DNA of 8,925 bases from Nitrospirota bacterium (lineage in GTDB: Bacteria; Nitrospirota; Nitrospiria; Nitrospirales; Nitrospiraceae): positions 1-8,925 of the forward strand of contig VBOM01000197.1 in the NCBI GenBank assembly GCA_005877535.1, read 5' to 3'. This document shows positions 1 through 6,981 of the stretch, piece after piece. A model generated the notes under the pieces. The model made no database searches and was not told the DNA's origin. It saw only the letters and a list, made by a program, of their open reading frames with translations. Position numbers and translations under genes: made by a program. Positions within the stretch are counted from its first letter, which is position 1. Each line of letters begins with the position of its first letter.

Positions 1-585
1 AAAACCGAGGACTTCGTTGCGCCGAGACTCAGGACGGATGAAGTTCGGATGTTGCTCGATGTGTTCGACCAAGCGAGCCTGGTACTGCCCCATCTTGAAA
101 AAGTAATTGCGCTCACTGAGTTGCTCGACAGGTCGTTTGCAGTCGGGGCAAAGGCCGTTCTCGACATCTTTTTCCATCCAGAATCGCTCATCGAATGTGC
201 AGTACCAACCAGTATAGTCATCTTTGTAAATCAGTTTGTTACCATGGAGTAGTTGAAGATATCGTTGAACCACTGATTTGTGCCCGTCGTCTGTTGTTCT
301 GATGAAAGCGTCGTGTGAAATGTTCAGCCGCTCCCACAGGTTTCGAAACTGAGGAGCGAGTCTATCGCAGTGCATTTGCGGAGCAATTCCGGTCTTGGCT
401 GCTGCCTGCTGAACTTTTTGTCCATGTTCGTCGAGCCCGGTGAGAAAGAAGACATCGCGTCCTCGCAGGCGGTAGTAGCGAGCCAGGACATCAGCAGCGA
501 TTGTGGTATAGGCGTGTCCGATATGCGGCACGTCGTTCACGTAATAGATCGGCGTCGTGATGTAGAAGCTGTTCGGGGTACTCAT
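1..585 (-). CDS. metG: Methionyl-tRNA synthetase, N-terminal part (cut by window edge)
   Basis: This enzyme charges tRNA-Met with methionine in the cytoplasm, using ATP. Only the first 195 codons are in the window; the frame is open to the left edge. Visible are the class I opening with PIYYVND (residues 12-18), the HIGH motif at 21-24, the LTGLDEHG segment (48-55) and the zinc-knuckle insertion at about 128-150. The knuckle has Cys129, Cys146 and Cys149, but Asp132 stands where many relatives have a fourth ligand. The KMSKS loop and anticodon domain lie outside. The ATG at 585 gives a family-typical N-terminus. I see no clear Shine-Dalgarno sequence in front of it, and the gene starts 39 nt after the holB stop, so it is probably translated as the third gene of tmk-holB-metG. 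The order matches a widespread bacterial arrangement. Identification is firm. Confidence 0.96.
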   Translation of the reverse strand, partial: MSTPNSFYITTPIYYVNDVPHIGHAYTTIAADVLARYYRLRGRDVFFLTGLDEHGQKVQQAAAKTGIAPQMHCDRLAPQFRNLWERLNISHDAFIRTTDDGHKSVVQRYLQLLHGNKLIYKDDYTGWYCTFDERFWMEKDVENGLCPDCKRPVEQLSERNYFFKMGQYQARLVEHIEQHPNFIRPESRRNEVLGF

Positions 586-624
586 CTGGCGTGACAAAAG
601 ATACCAGGTAATAAACGGCGAAAG

Positions 625-1653
625 CTAGGCGGGTAGTGGGACGGACGACGTTGCCACCGCGTCGCGCAGGCGGAGCAAGATCATTTCCAGCGCCATGTGG
701 AGATTGAGGTGCCGCGTGGCGTGCTGCTCGGTCATCTCAATCTCACGGAGCAGGTCCAACAGCGAATCGGTGTTGGCCTGTTGCGCGTAGGCTTCTAGCG
801 TCGTGAGATCGTCAAGGTAGAGTATCTGGTCACGATCTCCTCCGACCTGAAGCAAAATGAGGTCGCGGATCCAGCGTGCCAGCCAGGCGAGCATGTCCTG
901 TGCACGGTCGGCCTTCGCGATCGTTTCCGCCGAAGACAGGATGGACCCGATTGATCGCAAGGATTGGGGACGAACCAAGTCCACGAGTTCCTGTTGTCGC
1001 GCGCGAGTATCCTTCACATCGGCAGTGAGGGCTTCCCCGATACGCCCTTCGCTGATGATGGCAAGGAACCGCGCGTCGGCGGGAGGGATTTCACGTTTCA
1101 GGATGAGCGCCGCTTCCACCTGTGTGCGAGCCGGTGTCGTAAAGCGAAGGGCCTGACAGCGTGACCGGATGGTCGCAGGGAGGGCTGCGGGGCGACTCGA
1201 GATGACGAGGAAGAGACTATGCGCGGGTGGCTCCTCCAACGTTTTTAACAGGGCGTTGGCCGCGCCGATTGTCATGCGGTCGGCGTCGTTGATCAGACAG
1301 ATTTTTCGCTCACCGATGAGCGGACGGTACATGATCTGGTGCTCGATCTCGCGGACTTGCTCAATCTTGATTTGCTGGCTAGCCTGTTCCGGGTCCGGCT
1401 CGATGACGAAAAAGTCCGGATGTGTGCGGGCTTCGATCTGTTGGCAGGACCGGCATGCACCACAACTATCGAGACCGTCCGCTTCGGGAGGCTGATCGCA
1501 GTTGAGCGCTTGCGCGAGGCGAATGGCTGTCAATCGTTTGCCAATCGCGTCTTCGCCGTGGAACAGATAGGCGTGAGCCAATCGCTCATGATTGACTGCT
1601 GCCTGCAGGAGAGCGATGGATTGTTGATGGCCGATACAGTCACGAAAGGGCAT
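625..1653 (-). CDS. holB: DNA polymerase III delta' subunit (clamp loader)
   Basis: Delta' is a clamp-loader subunit that helps place the beta sliding clamp on DNA at the replication fork. The 342-residue protein has the AAA+ layout: a Walker A-like loop at 33-40 (GEDAIGKR, with Arg where ATPases have Thr/Ser), a zinc module with Cys52, Cys64, Cys67 and Cys70, a Walker B-like strand at 118-125 (ICLINDAD), the ALLKTLEEPP segment (134-143) and the SRC motif at 164-166. The C-terminal half is helical and variable, as usual for the family. The length is normal. The ATG is separated from the tmk stop by one base, with GGAG 5 nt upstream (plus-strand 1659-1662) overlapping the end of tmk, so translation is probably coupled. 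HolB rather than DnaX, because it is short and has no tau-like tail. Confidence 0.95.
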   Translation of the reverse strand: MPFRDCIGHQQSIALLQAAVNHERLAHAYLFHGEDAIGKRLTAIRLAQALNCDQPPEADGLDSCGACRSCQQIEARTHPDFFVIEPDPEQASQQIKIEQVREIEHQIMYRPLIGERKICLINDADRMTIGAANALLKTLEEPPAHSLFLVISSRPAALPATIRSRCQALRFTTPARTQVEAALILKREIPPADARFLAIISEGRIGEALTADVKDTRARQQELVDLVRPQSLRSIGSILSSAETIAKADRAQDMLAWLARWIRDLILLQVGGDRDQILYLDDLTTLEAYAQQANTDSLLDLLREIEMTEQHATRHLNLHMALEMILLRLRDAVATSSVPLPA

Positions 1654-1654
1654 G

Positions 1655-2332
1655 CTAACTCCGGCGGCGTGGTTGGCGACGCGGTCGTGCTATCCAGCCT
1701 ACCACTATCTCAGTGAGCTCGTCCCGGACTTCTTGCGCGGGCCTATTCGCATTTACGATCGTCATGCGGCCAGGTTCTTCGGCGGCGAGCGCCAGAAATC
1801 CACGGCGTACCCTTCGATGAAAGCGTTCTGTCTCTCGGTCCAGCCGATTCTGTTGTTCACGATCGGTTCGCCGTCTGGCCAAGCCGACTGAAACCGGAAG
1901 GTCGAGTACGACGGTGAGATCCGGTGTTAGCCCACCGGTCGCGACCTTGTTGGCCTCCCGCAGCCACTGAAGATCAAGGCCTCGCGCGAATCCTTGATAG
2001 GCAAACGTGGAATCGGAAAACCTGTCGCATAACACTACGGTGCCGCGCCGCAGTGCCGGCATGATGAGATGTGTGACGTGCTGACACCTCGCAGCGAGGA
2101 TCAGCAGGGCTTCGGCCTGAGGCGTGACTGGTTCGTGAGGTGACGCCGTGAGGAGGATCTGGCGGATCACTTCTGCGGTAGCAGTGCCACCTGGTTCTCT
2201 GGTTTGGAGTACAGGGTACCCTGCCTGAATCAGGACCTCCACGAGGTGGCGAATCTGGGAGCTTTTCCCACTGCCTTCGACCCCCTCCAGCGTAATGAAC
2301 AGGCCACGAGTCTGTCGCTTCTTCGCCCCCAT
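1655..2332 (-). CDS. tmk: Thymidylate kinase
   Basis: The enzyme phosphorylates dTMP to dTDP with ATP, an essential step in dTTP supply. With the ATG at 2332 the protein has 225 residues, close to the usual 205-215 plus a short Arg-rich tail. Visible are the P-loop GVEGSGKSS at 17-25, the REPGGT motif at 45-50, the DRFSDS motif at 103-108, TPDLTVVLDLP (136-146), and an Arg-rich LID region (about 153-170). A P-loop without Arg combined with an Arg-containing LID resembles the E. coli-type enzyme. The frame stays open to a TTG at 2398, but that codon overlaps the candidate -35 box of the leftward promoter and would add 22 residues not expected in the family, so I chose the ATG. It has only a weak ribosome site (GGGGA, 7 nt away). 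It is the first gene of the operon with holB and metG. Confidence 0.94.
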   Translation of the reverse strand: MGAKKRQTRGLFITLEGVEGSGKSSQIRHLVEVLIQAGYPVLQTREPGGTATAEVIRQILLTASPHEPVTPQAEALLILAARCQHVTHLIMPALRRGTVVLCDRFSDSTFAYQGFARGLDLQWLREANKVATGGLTPDLTVVLDLPVSVGLARRRTDREQQNRLDRETERFHRRVRRGFLALAAEEPGRMTIVNANRPAQEVRDELTEIVVGWIARPRRQPRRRS

Positions 2333-2369
2333 CGCTCTGTCCCCATCGCCGGTGAAGAAAACGGGCGGG

Positions 2370-2398
2370 ATGGTATTCCAAGTTGTTGAAAATAGCAA
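2370..2398 (-). promoter_or_regulatory. Candidate sigma70-type promoter for tmk-holB-metG
   Basis: Read leftward, TTGCTA (2398-2393) and TACCAT (2375-2370) are separated by exactly 17 bp. Each box matches the consensus at 4 of 6 positions. Transcription would begin near 2363, about 30 nt before the tmk ATG at 2332. This is a pattern match; no other data support it. Confidence 0.45.
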
Positions 2399-2406
2399 GA
2401 AAAGGC

Positions 2407-2436
2407 TTGCGAGGCCCTCGTAACTATCTGTATGAT
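2407..2436 (+). promoter_or_regulatory. Candidate sigma70-type promoter for DUF502-glmU-glmS
   Basis: TTGCGA (2407-2412) and TATGAT (2431-2436) are 18 bp apart; the -10 box matches the consensus at 5 of 6 positions. The predicted transcript start is near 2443, so the upstream ATG at 2432, which lies inside the -10 box, would not be in the mRNA. This supports the ATG at 2465 as the translation start of the DUF502 gene. It is the only good promoter seen for the three-gene operon. Confidence 0.5.
2410..2420. repeat. 11-bp palindrome CGAGG-C-CCTCG, possible operator
   Basis: A perfect inverted repeat with 5-bp arms around one central C overlaps the end of the rightward -35 box and the start of its spacer. 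It also lies about 50 bp upstream of the predicted leftward transcript start. The position would suit a repressor site, but short GC-rich palindromes also arise by chance and no regulator is known for it. Confidence 0.3.
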
Positions 2437-2464
2437 AACCATCTATTTCCGTCAGCTGATATTT

Positions 2465-3133
2465 ATGCTGAAAACCTTGCTAAAACGCTACTTTCTGACG
2501 GGCTTGCTCGTGATTATCCCCATCTGGGGAACCGTCCTCATTTTGAAGACCCTTTTCGTGGCGGTCGATGGGATTCTCGGGGATCTCCTGGTCCGGTTGG
2601 TGCCGAGTCATTATGTGCCGGGGCTGGGGATTTTGGCGTTGATCATCTTGATCTTTGCGGCCGGGCTGTTTGCAAACAATTTTATGGGCCGGTGGATCGT
2701 GAAGTGGTGGGAGAAATTATTGAATCGTGTGCCGCTCGTGCGTGGGATCTACTCGACGCTGAAATCCATGATGGATATTTTGTCATTCTCGGAGCATGCT
2801 TCATACAACCGTGTCGTGATGATTCAATTTCCCAAGAATGGCCACTATTGTATTGCCTTCGTGACGGGCGTGACCAAAGGGGAGATGCAAGATCTCGCGC
2901 AGGAGCCGCTGATCCATGTGTATGTGCCGACGTCGCCGAATCCTACGTCCGGGTATTTCCTGTTGGTGCCGGAACATGAAGTCACGTCCGTCGACATGAG
3001 CGTAGAAGAGGCGATGAAGCTCATCGTTTCAGGGGGGCTCTGCTCACCGTCCACGTCGCTGGCATCGGCCGTGACTGCCGCGACGAAGTGGGATACGGTC
3101 AAACAGCCTGAAACGGGGGTGCCGATCGGATGA
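2465..3133 (+). CDS. DUF502 family inner-membrane protein
   Basis: This is a 222-residue integral membrane protein of unknown biochemical role. Its N-terminus, MLKTLLKRYFLTGLL, is typical of DUF502 proteins. Two hydrophobic segments are visible, about residues 10-34 and 53-69, followed by a positively charged, aromatic stretch (WWEKLLNRVPLVRGIY, about 80-95) and a soluble C-terminal domain. That domain carries the family features PLVRGIYSTLK (90-100), VPTSPNPTSGYFLLVP (154-169) and GGLCSP (190-195). The frame extends upstream to an ATG at 2432, adding 11 residues, but that codon sits in the predicted -10 box. Neither start has a clear ribosome site. The stop overlaps the glmU start in ATGA, which implies translational coupling to UDP-GlcNAc synthesis. 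That makes an envelope-related role plausible, but this is inference from context only. Confidence 0.88.
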   Translation: MLKTLLKRYFLTGLLVIIPIWGTVLILKTLFVAVDGILGDLLVRLVPSHYVPGLGILALIILIFAAGLFANNFMGRWIVKWWEKLLNRVPLVRGIYSTLKSMMDILSFSEHASYNRVVMIQFPKNGHYCIAFVTGVTKGEMQDLAQEPLIHVYVPTSPNPTSGYFLLVPEHEVTSVDMSVEEAMKLIVSGGLCSPSTSLASAVTAATKWDTVKQPETGVPIG

Positions 3134-4755
3134 GGCATTCACGAGCCACTGAAGTCTCGACGGTGAAGAAGCTGGTCAGCCCCGATCAACAGGGGAAGAT
3201 TGCCGGCCTTGCGGTGGTCGTGATGGCTGCCGGGCTCGGGAAGCGCATGCGCTCAAAACAGGCGAAGGTGCTGCATCCGGTGTCTGGCCAGCCGATGGTG
3301 CTCTATTCGGTTGGGCTCGGATTACGCGTCGCCGGGGATCGTGTGGCTGTCGTGGTGGGATATCAGGCTGATCTGGTTCGCCAGGTGATCGGCCGCGCGA
3401 CCTCAGGGAAGAGCGGCGACTTTCCAGTTGCGATTGTTGAACAACGGGAGCAGTTGGGCACAGGCCATGCGGTCTTGCAGAGCCGCCCGTTGTTTGCGGT
3501 GGGCAAACGGGGCGCTCCATCCCGGTATCTCATTCTGAACGGTGATACGCCGCTGCTTCAGGAAAAGACCGTGCGCGAACTCCTTCGCGTTCATGAGGCG
3601 GAACGCGCGACCGTGACCATTCTTACCGCGGTGCTCGAAGACGCAAGTGGGTACGGGCGGGTCGTGCGTGCGAACTCAGCCGAGCGGGGTGTCTCTCGCA
3701 TCGTCGAGGATCGTGACGCTAATGCAGAGGTGCAAGCGATCCGTGAAATCAACGTGGGCACCTATGTCGTCGACGGCGAGTTTCTCTTTAGCGCCTTAGA
3801 GAAACTCGACCCCAGCAACGCCCAAGGAGAATATTACTTGACGGAGATCGTCCATCTCGCGGAACATTCCGGACGGCCTGTGGCCGCTGTGGTGCTCGAC
3901 AATCCCGACGAAGGGCTTGGCGTGAATACGCGCCGACAGCTTGCTGAAGCCGAACAGGTGGTGCGGCAGCAGATTCGGGACCGCTGGCTGGATGCCGGGG
4001 TGACGATGATCGATCCGGCCTCAACCTGGATTGATGCGGCGGTCACGATCGGGAGAGACACGGTACTGTATCCCAACGTGACGCTCGAAGGGACAACGGT
4101 CATTGGGGAGGATTGTGTGCTGCGTTCCTCTACACGACTGACGGATTGCACCGTCGGTAATGGCGTTGAGATTCTCGATCACTGCGTATTAGCCGATTCT
4201 CACATTGAGGACGGCGCGCACCTAGGCCCGTTCGCCCATCTGCGTCCCGGTGTGGTGGTGCGGAAGAAGGCCAAAGTCGGAAACTTTGTCGAGATGAAAA
4301 AAACCGATCTGGGCGAAGGATCAAAGGCGAACCATCTGAGTTACCTGGGGGACACAAAGATTGGGAAAGGGGTCAACATTGGCGCCGGCACCATCACCTG
4401 TAACTACGATGGTGTGCGAAAGTTTCAGACGGTGATTGGGGACGGGGTCTTCCTCGGCAGCGATACGCAGCTGATCGCACCGGTGACAGTGGGGGCGGGA
4501 GCCATCGTCGCAGCAGGCACTACGGTCACGGAAGATGTGCCGGCTGATGCCTTGGTGATTGGGCGGGTGCCTCAAGTGAATCGTCCAGGGTGGGCTGCGC
4601 GCCGGCGGGCGTTGCAAGTCGGCGTGAATCGCGAAACGTTAAACGTGAAACCAAAAACGAAGTCCACTGGCCTCACGCCTCACGTCTCACGCCTCACGAA
4701 GAAACGACCGCTGGTTTCAAAGGGTAGACAAGTGGAGAAACGCACCAGGGGTTAA
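3130..4755 (+). CDS. glmU: Bifunctional UDP-GlcNAc pyrophosphorylase / glucosamine-1-P acetyltransferase
   Basis: GlmU acetylates glucosamine-1-phosphate with acetyl-CoA and then joins it to UTP, giving UDP-GlcNAc. The N-terminal nucleotidyltransferase domain shows AAGLGKRM (33-40) with Lys46, QLGTGHA (108-114), the metal Asp in NGD (137-139), GYGR (174-177) and NAQGEYY (230-236). Hexapeptide repeats of the left-handed beta-helix run from about 290 to 475, with acetyltransferase residues His402 and Tyr405 (NHLSYLGD) and CNYDG (424-428). At 541 residues it is long for the family (about 455-460). About 25 residues precede the usual start, and about 45 non-family residues follow RRRALQ (491-496), encoded by two heptamer arrays. 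The signature Thr and Pro are Lys38 and Ala45 here. The ATG at 3130 overlaps the DUF502 stop and has GGGGG 10 nt upstream; a GTG at 3163 is a weaker alternative. Confidence 0.96.
   Translation: MRHSRATEVSTVKKLVSPDQQGKIAGLAVVVMAAGLGKRMRSKQAKVLHPVSGQPMVLYSVGLGLRVAGDRVAVVVGYQADLVRQVIGRATSGKSGDFPVAIVEQREQLGTGHAVLQSRPLFAVGKRGAPSRYLILNGDTPLLQEKTVRELLRVHEAERATVTILTAVLEDASGYGRVVRANSAERGVSRIVEDRDANAEVQAIREINVGTYVVDGEFLFSALEKLDPSNAQGEYYLTEIVHLAEHSGRPVAAVVLDNPDEGLGVNTRRQLAEAEQVVRQQIRDRWLDAGVTMIDPASTWIDAAVTIGRDTVLYPNVTLEGTTVIGEDCVLRSSTRLTDCTVGNGVEILDHCVLADSHIEDGAHLGPFAHLRPGVVVRKKAKVGNFVEMKKTDLGEGSKANHLSYLGDTKIGKGVNIGAGTITCNYDGVRKFQTVIGDGVFLGSDTQLIAPVTVGAGAIVAAGTTVTEDVPADALVIGRVPQVNRPGWAARRRALQVGVNRETLNVKPKTKSTGLTPHVSRLTKKRPLVSKGRQVEKRTRG
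4625..4659. repeat. Degenerate tandem 7-bp array, consensus TGAAACG
   Basis: Five consecutive heptamers fit the consensus TGAAACG with zero to three changes each. Four of the five end in CG. The array lies inside the glmU frame, just after the last recognisable family residues, and is translated as part of the tail (about residues 499-510). The 7-bp period is not a multiple of three, so the peptide does not show it. Confidence 0.7.
4671..4698. repeat. Tandem 7-bp array, four copies of CCTCACG
   Basis: Four adjacent heptamers read CCTCACG, with one T-for-C change in the third copy (TCTCACG). The array lies 11 bp after the first array and 59 bp before the glmS start, still in the glmU frame, where it encodes LTPHVSRLT. 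Read on the other strand its units are TGAGGCG and TGAGACG, so it resembles the first array in inverted orientation. Confidence 0.85.
4747..4751 (+). promoter_or_regulatory. Ribosome binding site of glmS inside the glmU end
   Basis: AGGGG lies 6 nt before the glmS ATG and spans the last sense codons of glmU, whose TAA ends 2 nt before glmS. The overlap explains how the two are translated from one mRNA and constrains the sequence of the glmU tail. Confidence 0.65.
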
Positions 4756-4757
4756 GT

Positions 4758-6587
4758 ATGTGTGGAATTGTCGGATACGTGGGTGATCACGAGGCGGTGC
4801 CGATTCTGATCGGCGGTCTTGCCAAGCTGGAATATCGAGGTTACGACTCGGCTGGCGTTGCGGTGCTGCAAGGCGACAAAATCGAAATTCGGCGCACGGT
4901 CGGCAAACTCTCCAATCTTCAGAAATCGCTCAAGGAGAAAGAACTCAATGGTACCGTGGGAATCGGCCATACGCGATGGGCGACGCACGGGAAGCCCTCG
5001 GAGCAAAATGCCCACCCGCACCGCTCGAATGGCTGCGTGCTCGTGCACAACGGCATCATCGAAAACTATCAGCCATTGAAACAGCAATTGGAGAAAGAGG
5101 GATACAAGTTTCACTCGGAAACGGACACGGAGGTCGTGGCGCATCTGATCGATAAATATCTCCAGCGGGGCATCAAGCTGGCCGCGGCTGTACGAGCCGC
5201 CACGAAGGATGTACGCGGGAGTTATGCGCTAGCCGTAATTTCGGAGCGGGAACCAGGGACGATGATTGCGGCGCGCTCTGGATGTCCGTTGGTCGTGGGC
5301 ACAACCGGCCAGGGGTCCTTCGTTGCGTCCGACGTCATGGCCATGTTCGCCCATACCAGTGATGTGGCCTACCTCGAAGAAGGCGATATGGCGGTCGTGA
5401 CCGCGACTAACATCCATTTCACCGATATCGAGGGGCGCCCTGTAAAACGGAAATTGACGAAGATCACCTGGGATGCCTCCGCGGCGGAAAAGAGCGGATT
5501 CCCGCACTTCATGCTAAAGGAGATTCACGAACAGCCGCAGACAATCCTCGACACGATGCGCGGGCGCTACTCCTACGATACCGGCGAGGCGGATCTGCCG
5601 GAGATCGGATTGACGCCCAAAGAGTTTGCCGCAGTTGGACGGATCTGGATCGTGGCCTGTGGTACTTCGTGGCACGCGGGGCTGGTGGGGAAGTATCTGT
5701 TGGAGGAGATGGTCCGTACGCCGGTGCAGGTCGATATCGGCAGCGAATTCCGTTACCGCGATCCGCTGGTCGGTAAAGATGATCTCTTTATCACGATCTC
5801 GCAGTCCGGGGAGACGGCGGACACGCTGGCCGCCGCGCGTGAAGCGAAGGAAAAAGGGGCGCGTATCGTCTCGATTGTGAACGTGGTGGGCAGTACCCTG
5901 GCCCGCGAATCAGACGGCGTCTTCTACACGCATTGTGGGCCTGAGATCGGCGTCGCCTCGACCAAAGCTTTTACCGCGCAGCTCACGGCGCTCTACATGC
6001 TGGCGCTGCATTTGGGCCGCGTGCGCGGGACCTTGTCTGTTGCGGACGGCAAGGCCTGGCTCGATCGCCTGGTCCGGCTTCCGGTATTGGTCAAACGGGT
6101 GCTCGATCGCGAGGCGGAGGTTGTCGCGATTGCCAAGCGGTATTACAAGAAGCGGAACTTCTTGTTTCTGGGTCGCGGCATCAACTATCCGATTGCGCTT
6201 GAAGGAGCATTGAAGCTGAAAGAAGTTTCCTACATTCATGCGGAAGGCTACGCCGCGGGAGAGATGAAACACGGCCCGATCGCGCTCATCGATAAGGACA
6301 TGCCGGTGGTGGTATTGGCACCGAAGGATCGGTTGTACGAAAAGACCGTGAGCAATCTGATGGAAGTAAAGGCCCGGCGCGCGCCGGTCATCGCGTTCGT
6401 GGCGGAAGGCGAGCGGGAGTTGGGGAAGATTGCCGATGCGTTGTTCACGATTCCCGACACCCATCCACTGCTTTCGCCGATTTTGTTTACGATTCCACTG
6501 CAGCTCTTGGCGTATCATATTGCAGCGCTGCGGGGCGCGGATGTGGACCAGCCACGTAATTTGGCAAAAAGTGTTACGGTCGAATAG
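4758..6587 (+). CDS. glmS: Glutamine-fructose-6-phosphate aminotransferase (isomerizing)
   Basis: GlmS converts fructose-6-phosphate and glutamine into glucosamine-6-phosphate and glutamate, the first committed step to UDP-GlcNAc. The 609-residue length equals that of the E. coli enzyme. The N-terminal glutaminase domain has the catalytic Cys2 directly after the initiator Met (MCGIVGYVG), HTRWATHG with Arg73 (71-78), HNG (97-99) and Asp123. Two SIS sugar-isomerase domains follow: the first has CGTSWHAG (301-308) and SQSGET (348-353), the second starts near 455 with FLGRGINYPIALEGALKLKE (470-489). The end, DQPRNLAKSVTVE, is the classic terminus with the catalytic Lys (604). All key residues are intact. 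With glmU it supplies UDP-GlcNAc; glmM is missing from the window. The 2-nt spacer leaves no room for a glmS ribozyme leader. Confidence 0.98.
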   Translation: MCGIVGYVGDHEAVPILIGGLAKLEYRGYDSAGVAVLQGDKIEIRRTVGKLSNLQKSLKEKELNGTVGIGHTRWATHGKPSEQNAHPHRSNGCVLVHNGIIENYQPLKQQLEKEGYKFHSETDTEVVAHLIDKYLQRGIKLAAAVRAATKDVRGSYALAVISEREPGTMIAARSGCPLVVGTTGQGSFVASDVMAMFAHTSDVAYLEEGDMAVVTATNIHFTDIEGRPVKRKLTKITWDASAAEKSGFPHFMLKEIHEQPQTILDTMRGRYSYDTGEADLPEIGLTPKEFAAVGRIWIVACGTSWHAGLVGKYLLEEMVRTPVQVDIGSEFRYRDPLVGKDDLFITISQSGETADTLAAAREAKEKGARIVSIVNVVGSTLARESDGVFYTHCGPEIGVASTKAFTAQLTALYMLALHLGRVRGTLSVADGKAWLDRLVRLPVLVKRVLDREAEVVAIAKRYYKKRNFLFLGRGINYPIALEGALKLKEVSYIHAEGYAAGEMKHGPIALIDKDMPVVVLAPKDRLYEKTVSNLMEVKARRAPVIAFVAEGERELGKIADALFTIPDTHPLLSPILFTIPLQLLAYHIAALRGADVDQPRNLAKSVTVE

Positions 6588-6765
6588 CTGAAGAACATCG
6601 TTACAGATCAGTCATGGGGTCTAGCAAAAATAAAGTTCTAAGCCAAGCAACAAAATTGTTACCTCACGGATACGATCAGTAATATGAATAGGGGAATAGG
6701 CTTGATAAGTTAAGTTCTAGGGGATCGTGTGACAAAACGGAATGGATCCTCCGTGTAGGAGCCTG

Positions 6766-6796
6766 ATGAATCGCGCGAGGTAAAAGGTTCATTTTT
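6766..6796 (+). terminator. Weak terminator-like hairpin with T-run
   Basis: ATGAATC (6766-6772) can pair with GGTTCAT (6786-6792), giving 7 pairs including one G-U, around a 13-nt loop, followed by TTTTT to 6796. The stem is A/T-rich and the loop large, so termination would be inefficient. It is about 180 nt after the glmS stop and could end the glmS transcript or a short RNA started nearer by. Confidence 0.25.
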
Positions 6797-6808
6797 CTTG
6801 GCAGGGGT

Positions 6809-6828
6809 GTCCTTGCAAGAACAAGGAC
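6809..6828. repeat. Perfect 7-bp inverted repeat, 6-nt loop
   Basis: GTCCTTG (6809-6815) and CAAGGAC (6822-6828) are exact reverse complements around CAAGAA. No T-run follows, so it is not a standard terminator; it may be an RNA hairpin or a protein site. Confidence 0.5.
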
Positions 6829-6981
6829 TTCGGGTGAGGTTAGGTAAAGACTTTATTCTTGGTGGAGCGGTAGGTGTTTCATCCTCTTCTGTTGCATCAT
6901 CTTGCTGCATTCGCATAATTCGCCGTCACAACAGCCAACCGATTTCTCTACGATACACCGTTTTCCGAGGAAGGGGTTAAC

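Noticed and set aside
2383..2979. 198-residue rightward ORF overlapping the DUF502 gene in another frame
   Set aside because: The DUF502 frame shows clear family motifs and membrane segments; the overlapping frame gives a Cys- and Arg-rich peptide with none.
4625..4698. CRISPR array
   Set aside because: The repeats are 7 bp, directly tandem and without spacers, so they are simple repeats.
4700..4757. glmS ribozyme/riboswitch in front of glmS
   Set aside because: The gap is 2 nt and the upstream sequence is glmU coding plus heptamer repeats; no ribozyme-like core is seen, and such ribozymes are mainly known from Firmicutes.
4752..5144. 130-residue leftward ORF opposite glmS, and other long antisense ORFs across glmU, glmS and holB
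   Set aside because: They mirror well-supported, full-length conserved genes; GC-rich coding DNA often leaves the opposite strand open.
6710..6916. 68-residue leftward ORF in the intergenic region
   Set aside because: Hydrophilic, low-complexity peptide with no recognisable motif and no clear ribosome site; it overlaps the possible RNA structures.
6798..6980. 60-residue rightward ORF starting with TTG
   Set aside because: No suitable ribosome site, Ser/Val-rich peptide without family features; its TAA lies one base before the GTG of the small ORF at 6982, which I take as coincidence.
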